Program-made: the position numbers and the translations under genes
Assembly (NCBI GenBank): GCA_026394565.1
Contig: JAPKYA010000094.1
Coordinates: forward strand, 1-38,387
Direction: 5' to 3'
Source: Methanothrix sp.
GTDB lineage: Archaea > Halobacteriota > Methanosarcinia > Methanotrichales > Methanotrichaceae
DNA: 38,387 nucleotides
Shown: positions 32,951 to 38,387 of the stretch, piece after piece
Layout of the letters: each line of letters opens with the position of its first letter
How positions within the stretch are numbered: the first letter of the stretch is position 1
The notes under the pieces: generated by a model
Told to the model about the DNA's origin: nothing
The model's database searches: none
The model's input: the letters and a program-made list of their open reading frames with translations, nothing else

Positions 32951-33038
32951 TGCATTATGATAGGATAATGCAGGAAATCGCGGCACGAGGTGACGTTTAT
33001 TACCCCCTTCATTGCTACTCCCTTTCGCATCTCGTGCC
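32951..33038 (+). ncRNA. Candidate structured RNA or 5' leader (two hairpins)
   Basis: Hairpin 1 is a perfect 8-bp stem TGCATTAT (32951-32958) / ATAATGCA (32965-32972) with loop GATAGG. Hairpin 2 pairs GGCACGAGGTG (32982-32992) with CATCTCGTGCC (33028-33038), 11 bp with one G-U pair, enclosing about 35 nt that include a CCCCC run. It ends about 30 nt before the start of the membrane-protein gene. It could be a cis-acting leader or a separate small RNA. Confidence 0.45.
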
Positions 33039-33068
33039 ATCCCTTGTTATATTTTAGCAGGTCATAAA

Positions 33069-33449
33069 ATGCAATTGGCACCCTACTTGGCTTATTTGGC
33101 GGGCTCCGACCTGCGTCTGGTGATATACTTCCTCCTGGGCGGGACTGTGACGGCTCTCACCGCCTACTTCGCCAGCCAGGGTCGGGGCATGCTCTCCGCC
33201 TTCATCACTACCCTGCCCTTGCTCACGGTTTTCAGTTTTTTGCTCATCTATGCCGAAGGCGGCAGCAAGACGGTGGAAGAGTATGCCAAGAGCCTTTTGA
33301 TATTTACTCCTCCCTGGCTCTGCTATGTCTCCATCGTTCTCCTGGGAGTTAATCGAATGGGAATAGTCAAGAGCCTGGGCCTGGGGGTTCTTATCTTCGT
33401 GATCATGTCCATCCTGATGCAAAAGATGCTGCCCGGCACAAAACTGTAA
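33069..33449 (+). CDS. Small membrane protein, GlpM/DUF3147-like
   Basis: The 126-residue product has four hydrophobic segments (about 12-30, 38-60, 75-95, 100-122) and the start MQLAPYLAYLAGSDLRLVIY. Similarity to DUF3147/GlpM-type proteins is suggested by the GGTVTALTAYFASQGRG and FTPPWLCY segments. The function is unknown. ATG at 33069 is preferred: AGGT is 7 nt upstream, and the frame extending to 33012 would run into the hairpin region. The candidate leader lies directly before it. Confidence 0.65.
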   Translation: MQLAPYLAYLAGSDLRLVIYFLLGGTVTALTAYFASQGRGMLSAFITTLPLLTVFSFLLIYAEGGSKTVEEYAKSLLIFTPPWLCYVSIVLLGVNRMGIVKSLGLGVLIFVIMSILMQKMLPGTKL

Positions 33450-33476
33450 AATAATAGAGGGTAAATTCATAAGTCC

Positions 33477-34139
33477 ATGAAAATTGCTCTCGTTGGCGGA
33501 ACCGGCGATATCGGCACGGGATTTGCCGTGCGCTTGGGGCAAAAGAATGAGATCATCATCGGCTCACGAAATGTTGATAAAGCCAGGGAGAGCGCGGCCG
33601 CTGTATTGCAGCTTTTAGGGGAAGCAGCTGATGTGCGAGGCACGGACAACGCCGGAGCCGTTGCTGCGGCTGATGTGGTTGTGCTGTGCGTGCCCTACGA
33701 GCATCTGGTTTCTGTTACAGCAGACTTGAAAGACTCCTACAAGAGCCAGCTCGTCATCTCGCCCGTGGTGCCCATGATCTACAATGGCTCGTTCTTCATG
33801 TACCAACCCCCTGCCGAGGGAAGTGCAGCCCTGCAGGCGAGGAGTCTGCTCCCGGATGACGTTAAAGTGGTCTCTGCCTTTCATACCATCTGCGCCTCAG
33901 CTTTGCAGGATATTGAGAGGGTGATGAAGGCGGATGTGTTCATCTGCGGCGATGATGCGCAGGCCATCGACATCGCTATGGAGCTGGCCGGTGAGATAAA
34001 GAGCCTGCGGCCATTGAAAGCCGGCCCTCTGGCTGCCTCCTCCATGGTAGAAAGCCTGACGCCATTTCTGCTCAATGTAGCGCGCAAGAACAAGATCAAG
34101 GATGCGGGAATTGCAGTCGTTTCCGAGCGAAAATCATGA
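33477..34139 (+). CDS. NADPH-dependent F420 reductase-like protein
   Basis: The 220-residue product matches the F420:NADP oxidoreductase family (Fno/NpdG). It has the Rossmann motif IALVGGTGDIGTGFAVRLG (GxGxxG-type), the NADP-binding IIGSRNVDKARE with Arg at the strand end, and DVVVLCVPYEH, PVVPM and the SAFHTICA segment. The enzyme moves hydride between F420H2 and NADP, linking methanogenic electron carriers to biosynthesis. It follows the membrane-protein gene by 27 nt and converges on the TraB gene. Confidence 0.9.
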   Translation: MKIALVGGTGDIGTGFAVRLGQKNEIIIGSRNVDKARESAAAVLQLLGEAADVRGTDNAGAVAAADVVVLCVPYEHLVSVTADLKDSYKSQLVISPVVPMIYNGSFFMYQPPAEGSAALQARSLLPDDVKVVSAFHTICASALQDIERVMKADVFICGDDAQAIDIAMELAGEIKSLRPLKAGPLAASSMVESLTPFLLNVARKNKIKDAGIAVVSERKS

Positions 34140-34142
34140 TAT

Positions 34143-35438
34143 TCAAAAATAGTTAAGAATTAAAGAATAGCCATTTTTTATCATCTCCCAGATCATATCT
34201 GCCGATATGTTCAGTCCCAGCCGCTGCCAGATGATATAGACGCCGATGAACATCCCGGCCATGGCCCCCAGATTGGATAGTGCCGCTACCAGGATGACCT
34301 TGAAGAGAGGATTTTTCATCATCTGCGCAAAGCTGTCTGCAGCAGCCAGCTTTTTCAGGTCGGATACTGTCGGCTTGAGCTTCCAGGCCTCCACCATTCC
34401 TGCAAACCAGCCCGCTGCCACAAAGGGATTGAGGGTCGTCATCCAGGCCACCATGAGCGCAGTCAGGGCGGAGAGCGGATGGCCTCTGGCCAGGAGCACG
34501 CCTAAAGCCGACAGCCCGCCAGTTACCACAAACCAGATGATACAGGCCTGGAGAATGATCTCGCTGGACTGGGCCGTGATCAGCACTAAAGCAATGGTGG
34601 CCAGGATGAGCAGGCTCACAGCTACCCCAAATATCTTGACGAAGCTGATCTTTTTGCCGGGCTTCTCATTGAGGCCCTCCAGGGCGGGAATATTCTCCGG
34701 ATGCTCCAGGTGCCTGACTATGCCCTCTCTGTGGCCTGCCCCTACAACGGCCAGCACCCGGCCCTGTTTGGAGAGCAAGTGCAGATTTCGAGCCAGGAAG
34801 GCGTCGCGCTCATCTACCAGCACATTCGCTGCCCCCGGGGAGATCTTCCTAAACTCCGAGATCATCTGGGAGACTATATCCGCCTGGGTTATGCTGTCGA
34901 TATCAATTTCTTCAACATCTCCCCAGCCAAGAGCCGCCGGGACCAGGGATCCGACCAATCTGATCTTATCAAAAAATCCCATAGCCGACCAGAAGCGTTG
35001 GATGGTAATGCCTATGTCCCTGTCGACCAGCGCCACCCGCGCGCCTGCTCTCTTGGCTGCTTCGATCGCCGCCAGCATCTCAGATCCGGGTTTGACCCCC
35101 AGTTCCTCGCCGATCTTTCTCTGAATGTAGGCCAAAAACAACTGCACCAGGAAGAAAAAGAGCTTTCCGCCACTTAAAAGCTCACTGATCTTGATCTCCT
35201 TCTCTACCTCCTGGCCGGTAAGAGCCCGATAGCGAGCAAGACACAGCTCCACAGCCACGATATCGGGCCGCGTCTCCTCTATTTTGCTGATTACTTCCTG
35301 CACGCTTTTTTCTGAGACATGGGCCGTTCCTACTATTATGATCTCATGGGACTCGCTCTCTGCGGGCCTTTCCTCCGGCTCCACCAGCAGGCAAGAAGAA
35401 GCGTCGTCTCCCTTTATATTTTCCGTCGTATTCTCCAA
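34143..35438 (-). CDS. TraB/PrgY-family membrane protein
   Basis: The 431-residue product has the TraB N-domain (about 28-215): IIIVGTAHVSEKSVQEV with the GTAH motif, and PDIVAVELCLARYRAL. Further on GAGHREGIVRHL resembles the conserved distal motif. About five membrane segments follow (about 250-420). TraB and PrgY proteins may be proteases or metal-dependent hydrolases acting on peptides, but activity is unproved. The start is TTG at 35438 with GAGGTAAT upstream. It lies 12 nt after the S2P gene on the same strand, so a joint membrane-proteolysis function is possible. Confidence 0.85.
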   Translation of the reverse strand: MENTTENIKGDDASSCLLVEPEERPAESESHEIIIVGTAHVSEKSVQEVISKIEETRPDIVAVELCLARYRALTGQEVEKEIKISELLSGGKLFFFLVQLFLAYIQRKIGEELGVKPGSEMLAAIEAAKRAGARVALVDRDIGITIQRFWSAMGFFDKIRLVGSLVPAALGWGDVEEIDIDSITQADIVSQMISEFRKISPGAANVLVDERDAFLARNLHLLSKQGRVLAVVGAGHREGIVRHLEHPENIPALEGLNEKPGKKISFVKIFGVAVSLLILATIALVLITAQSSEIILQACIIWFVVTGGLSALGVLLARGHPLSALTALMVAWMTTLNPFVAAGWFAGMVEAWKLKPTVSDLKKLAAADSFAQMMKNPLFKVILVAALSNLGAMAGMFIGVYIIWQRLGLNISADMIWEMIKNGYSLILNYF

Positions 35439-35450
35439 ATTTATTACCTC

Positions 35451-36563
35451 TTAATGTTCCCGCTCACTGCACAGCTCAATGGCCCTCACCAGGTCCTCCC
35501 TGGAGACTATGCCCACCAATCGACCCTCATCCATCACAGGCAGCCGGCGAATTTGCATGTCGTTCATCATCTTCATGGCAGTCGATGCCTCCTCCTCAGG
35601 GCCGATCAAATATAACTTTCTTGCCATCACCTGATCGACGCGAGTTGTGGGGCGCTCAGCTTCGGGAACCTTCTGCAGATCGGTCAAGGTGACAATCCCC
35701 ACCAGGGCCCCGCCGGACAGCACCGGATAGCCTCTATGCTTTTCCCGGAACATCAGCTCTTTTAGCTCCTCAAGCGTCATTTCCGGAGAGATGCTGCAAA
35801 CCCTGGCGGACATAATGTTTCTGACTAGTATTCCCTCCAGGCTTACGCTTATTTCGGTAGCTTTCTCCTCCTCGGATGCGCCTACATAAACGAAGAACGC
35901 TACAAAGAGGAGCATGAAATTTAGGGAGGACAGGCCGAGGAGAAACATGAGTGTCGCGAAGATCTTTCCGATATCGGCAGCACGCCGGGTAGCTTTTACA
36001 TAAGGCATGCGAGTGGCAAACCAGGCCCTTAACAGGCGGCCCCCATCCATGGGAAAGGCGGGGAGGAGATTGAAGGCCATGAGGATGAGATTCATGATGC
36101 CCAAAGTCCAGAGCATAATGGCCAGAGCATTGCCTGCACCGGCAAGAGCGGCCGCCGGCCCGGCTAAGTAAACCGAGACAAATCCCAGCACGCCGCTTAC
36201 AGCCGGCCCGGCAAAGGCCATCTGCAGCTCCAGGCCGGGATTTCTGGGGATCTCCTCCATGGAGGCCACCCCGCCGAAGAAGTAGAGAGTTATGCTCTTT
36301 ATGCTGATGCCGTTCTTGTGGGCGACATAGGAATGGCCCAGCTCATGCAGGGCCACGCATGCGAAGAGAACCACGGCAAAGAGCAGAGAATAGAGCCATC
36401 GCATCTGTGCCGGCTCAATGCCGCCGAAACCATAGGTCTTTCCGTAGACGGTCTGGCTGAAAGAGGCAAAAGCCCAGGCAACATAAAGGATGACCAAAAG
36501 AAACGTCCAGTGCAGCCGCACGGGTATGCCCATGATCTTTCCAAGCTCCAGAGAAGAGTTCAT
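35451..36563 (-). CDS. Site-2 protease-type metalloprotease with two CBS domains
   Basis: The 370-residue product is an M50 intramembrane protease. The zinc motif HELGH is at residues 73-77 in the second membrane segment, and the third ligand Asp173 is in NLLPAFPMDGGRLLRA. Two C-terminal CBS domains (about 248-303 and 313-366) usually sense adenosine nucleotides and may gate activity. The substrates of archaeal S2P proteins are unknown. AAGGTTT precedes the ATG and a TATA-like CTATTAATG lies further upstream. The TraB-like gene follows. Confidence 0.93.
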   Translation of the reverse strand: MNSSLELGKIMGIPVRLHWTFLLVILYVAWAFASFSQTVYGKTYGFGGIEPAQMRWLYSLLFAVVLFACVALHELGHSYVAHKNGISIKSITLYFFGGVASMEEIPRNPGLELQMAFAGPAVSGVLGFVSVYLAGPAAALAGAGNALAIMLWTLGIMNLILMAFNLLPAFPMDGGRLLRAWFATRMPYVKATRRAADIGKIFATLMFLLGLSSLNFMLLFVAFFVYVGASEEEKATEISVSLEGILVRNIMSARVCSISPEMTLEELKELMFREKHRGYPVLSGGALVGIVTLTDLQKVPEAERPTTRVDQVMARKLYLIGPEEEASTAMKMMNDMQIRRLPVMDEGRLVGIVSREDLVRAIELCSEREH

Positions 36564-36862
36564 AGGAAACCTTTGACCTTCGGCATTAATAGATCTTTTG
36601 ACATTGAAAAAGCGATATGCTGAAAAATGGAATTGTTATTAATTTTTTAAGTGAGCGGGTAGGAGAGTGGGGGTTCAGTGTGGATTTCAAAAACTAGGAT
36701 TACCCGCTCGAATTAATGAAGTAGCGGTGAAGATATAAATTTTTCCCCTGGAGGGGCAAGAATGTGCGGTCCCGAAATTTTTGACTGCTACACCCAAGAA
36801 TAAAAATAATATGTGCTCCGGGGATTCCCGCCCGGAGCCGGATTCTAATGTAGATCTTTTAT
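36564..36862. other. Intergenic region with inverted repeat
   Basis: No gene is supported. Bases 36638-36717 hold a composite inverted repeat: ATTAATT (36638-36644) and GAGCGGGTA (36653-36661) are answered by TACCCGCTC (36701-36709) and AATTAAT (36711-36717). CCCCTGGAGGGG follows near 36745. The stretch might encode a small structured RNA or be a miniature element remnant; no direct target duplication was seen. Confidence 0.45.
36816..36837 (-). terminator. Terminator of the Cys-rich secreted-protein gene
   Basis: Perfect 7-bp stem CTCCGGG/CCCGGAG with an 8-nt loop, 26 nt past the stop codon on the complement, followed in the reading direction by a T-rich CACATATTATTTTTATTC. Confidence 0.75.
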
Positions 36863-37666
36863 TTACACGCAGGGCAGCCAGTCAACGCTGATTGCGCCGC
36901 ATGTGGAGTTGCCCCAGAGCTGGATGAACTTCTCGATGGAGAAGACGCCAGTCAGGTCCTCGACGGATCTGCCGTACTCGGCATGGCGGCCCTTGAGCTG
37001 ATTGTCAGCCAGGGGATCGCGGGAGATCCAGCCGATGTGGGCAACGCCGATGACGTTGCTGTTCAGGTTAGCTTCGAGAACACCGGTGCAGCAAGCCGGG
37101 CAGCCATCTATAAATTGGATCTGGATGTCGCCAATGGCATTAATGTTGCTGTATCCTCTGGTCTTGACCTCGGTGGTCTTCTGCAGGTGCTCGGCATGAG
37201 TGTACATCTCAGTCAGCACAGCGCCGATTCTGTAGTTCTGCACGCACAGTTTCTCTACCCACTTCTGGTCGTAAGTGCCGGTCTGGTAAGAGACGGGCAT
37301 GTACTCGAACTCAGCTTCTTTGGTGAAGTTAATGTAATCCATGGGACAATTTCTGCCGGTAGGCCAGATGCAGCTGCTCCAAAAAATTGGGCGTCCGTCG
37401 ACTATTCTTGCACCAATCCATGTATAGTTTCTGTTGAGTTGCCTCTCGGCCTCGAGCTCAGTCCTCTCGGTGATGACGTTACCGGACCCGGACTCCTTCT
37501 CTACCAGCTTCTGGCCGTTAAAGCCAGTCTGGGTGGAAATGATCATCTCTACGTTCTTGTATCCAACGCCCTTGACCGATGCCTTTTCGTACATGTAGTT
37601 GGCAGCTCCTGCCATACCTACTACGGCCATGGCGATAATAACCAAAACAGCTATCAATTTTCTCAT
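36863..37666 (-). CDS. Secreted Cys-rich protein (family with three copies in the window)
   Basis: The 267-residue product has a classic signal peptide (MRKLIAVLVIIAMAVVGMAG) and a mature part with several cysteines (IWPTGRNC, KLCVQNY, GCPACC, NSTCGAI, LPCV), probably paired outside the cell, plus N-glycosylation sites NYT, NFT and NST. The family is not recognised; structural or envelope roles are possible. GAGGAGGG lies before the ATG and TTTAAATG about 30-40 nt upstream serves as TATA box. A tandem copy starts upstream at 38213 and a truncated one is at 10516. Confidence 0.75.
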   Translation of the reverse strand: MRKLIAVLVIIAMAVVGMAGAANYMYEKASVKGVGYKNVEMIISTQTGFNGQKLVEKESGSGNVITERTELEAERQLNRNYTWIGARIVDGRPIFWSSCIWPTGRNCPMDYINFTKEAEFEYMPVSYQTGTYDQKWVEKLCVQNYRIGAVLTEMYTHAEHLQKTTEVKTRGYSNINAIGDIQIQFIDGCPACCTGVLEANLNSNVIGVAHIGWISRDPLADNQLKGRHAEYGRSVEDLTGVFSIEKFIQLWGNSTCGAISVDWLPCV

Positions 37667-38158
37667 TTATTTCCCTCCTCTATTCATCAGGATCAAGAGC
37701 TGCATTTAAAGCAATAATCCCTGATGCATCACCGCGATGGGACATCGAACCGGCATTGCAGCACCCGAAGGCAAAATTGCCAGTTATCCTACGCGGCATG
37801 AGACGCCTGGCCCCATGATTTTGATCGGGCAATTTAAAACGTTTCTCAGGCACGGTTTTACTTCTTAGGCTAATAGCATATAAATTTATCGAGCTAATAG
37901 CAATGTGTGTAGTCCCGAAACCTTCTTGGTGTCCATGATCTGTTATCCAATTTAGGCAGATCCTGTCGCAAGATACCGATTTTCCATCTGAATCTGCGGA
38001 CGTGTCTTTATGGCCGCAGCTTGCGGCTTTCATGCATTTGCGTAATACAGCAAGGACACTAAGAAACATTCGGGACAACACAAGCTAATAGCAATGCGAC
38101 AAAATCAAAAAAATATCATCATTTGCCAATGCTTTTAAGAACGATTATAAAAAACATG
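37667..38158. other. Intergenic region with repeated GCTAATAGCA sites
   Basis: No convincing gene. It is the upstream region of the secreted Cys-rich gene. GCTAATAGCA occurs at 37869-37878, 37893-37902 and 38084-38093; copies two and three share the 14-mer AGCTAATAGCAATG. The core GCTA-A-TAGC is itself an inverted repeat, so it resembles a repeated protein-binding site. The TATA box near 37697-37706 serves the gene at 37666. Confidence 0.5.
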
Positions 38159-38197
38159 AACTCCGGGCTCAAGAGCCCAAAGCCCGATTCCGGAGTT
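38159..38197 (-). terminator. Terminator of the partial secreted-protein copy
   Basis: AACTCCGG (38159-38166) pairs with CCGGAGTT (38190-38197). Inside is GGGCTC-AA-GAGCCC (38165-38178), a second strong hairpin. In the leftward direction it is followed by TTCATGTTTTTTATAATCG. It lies 15 nt past the stop of the gene at 38213. Confidence 0.75.
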
Positions 38198-38212
38198 GCA
38201 GGTTTTATCAAT

Positions 38213-38387
38213 TTACACGCAGGGCAGCCAGTCAACGCTGATTGCACCGCATGTGGAGTTGCCCCAGAGCTGGATGAACTTCTCGATGGAGAAGACGCCA
38301 GTCAGGTCCTCGACAGATCTGCCGTACTCGGCATGGCGGCCTTTCAACTGTAGGTCAGCGAGCGGGTCGCGGGAGATCCATCCGATG
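38213..38387 (-). CDS. C-terminal end of a tandem copy of the secreted Cys-rich protein (partial)
   Basis: The complement reads GWISRDPLADLQLKGRHAEY through to STCGAISVDWLPCV and TAA, nearly identical to the C-terminus of the protein at 36863-37666 (one visible change, N to L, after PLAD). The 5' part lies beyond the window edge. It is upstream of, and on the same strand as, the intact copy, with its own terminator, so the two are separate transcripts of a tandem family. Confidence 0.8.
   Translation of the reverse strand, partial: IGWISRDPLADLQLKGRHAEYGRSVEDLTGVFSIEKFIQLWGNSTCGAISVDWLPCV

Noticed and set aside
34246-35124. Rightward 292-codon Ser/Ala-rich frame
   Set aside because: Antisense to the TraB gene; composition typical of a shadow frame.
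37680-38081. Leftward 133-codon frame upstream of the secreted Cys-rich gene
   Set aside because: No ribosome-binding site, erratic composition, covers promoter elements and the repeated GCTAATAGCA sites.
1-38387. CRISPR arrays, insertion sequences, integrases, rRNA genes
   Set aside because: Looked for regularly spaced repeats, DDE/serine/tyrosine recombinase-like proteins and rRNA segments; none were seen.
36863-38387. Identity of the Cys-rich family with a known methanogen sheath protein
   Set aside because: The secreted, repeated, Cys-rich nature would fit an envelope component, but no motif ties it to a named sheath protein and no search could be run.

Overview
This window is a chromosomal segment from a methanogenic archaeon, most likely of the order Methanosarcinales and possibly the Methanothrix (Methanosaeta) branch. 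The evidence is an archaeal ribosomal block (Spt5-L11-L1-L10-L12), the methanogen chromosomal protein MC1, transcription factor E, a class I lysyl-tRNA synthetase, a deoxyhypusine synthase, an F420-dependent NADP oxidoreductase relative, a DUF2551-type protein, TATA-box promoters and a tRNA with an archaeal bulge-helix-bulge intron. The genus is an inference; no rRNA gene is present to settle it.

Layout. 1-3150: start of a leftward gene, then the rightward operon spt5-rpl11-rpl1-rpl10-rpl12, ended by a T-rich terminator. 3160-6401: MC1 (leftward), a CysC-type kinase, then a GAPDH-like dehydrogenase overlapping the tRNA-splicing endonuclease endA. 6416-7505: a 55-residue ribbon-helix-helix gene with a palindrome over its promoter, facing a leftward trio (Cys-rich protein, zinc ribbon, DUF504/UPF0248). 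7627-7715: tRNA-Arg(UCG) with a 17-nt intron, a natural substrate for the nearby endonuclease. 7768-13658: a large secreted Ig-like/DUF11 protein, deoxyhypusine synthase, a 5'-truncated copy of a secreted Cys-rich gene, a small secreted protein, a dCMP deaminase-like gene, and a pentapeptide-repeat protein with a membrane C-terminus.

13725-19539: lysS, a deoxyribosyltransferase-like gene and a metallophosphoesterase, then an AT-rich three-gene glycosylation module (GT2 transferase, GtrA, PIG-V-like mannosyltransferase), then pyrE. The module sits between an intact pyrE and a decayed pyrE copy carrying the same upstream sequence, so it appears to have arrived with a duplication of the mpe-pyrE junction. 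19542-28931: secreted and membrane proteins of unknown role, taw2 (wyosine tRNA modification), a UPF0173 hydrolase, tRNA-Gln(CUG), an AIR-synthase relative, three winged-helix or DUF2551-type small proteins around tfe, a TPR protein and a leftward DUF167-Toprim-THEP1 operon.

29040-38387: purH with a reduced cyclohydrolase half, a NosD-type beta-helix secreted protein, trm1, a structured leader in front of a small membrane protein, an F420:NADP oxidoreductase relative, an S2P-TraB membrane operon, and two tandem copies of the secreted Cys-rich gene whose third, truncated copy lies at 10.5 kb. RNA maturation is a recurring theme (endA, taw2, trm1, two tRNAs), as are secreted or envelope proteins. 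No CRISPR array, transposase or integrase was found.
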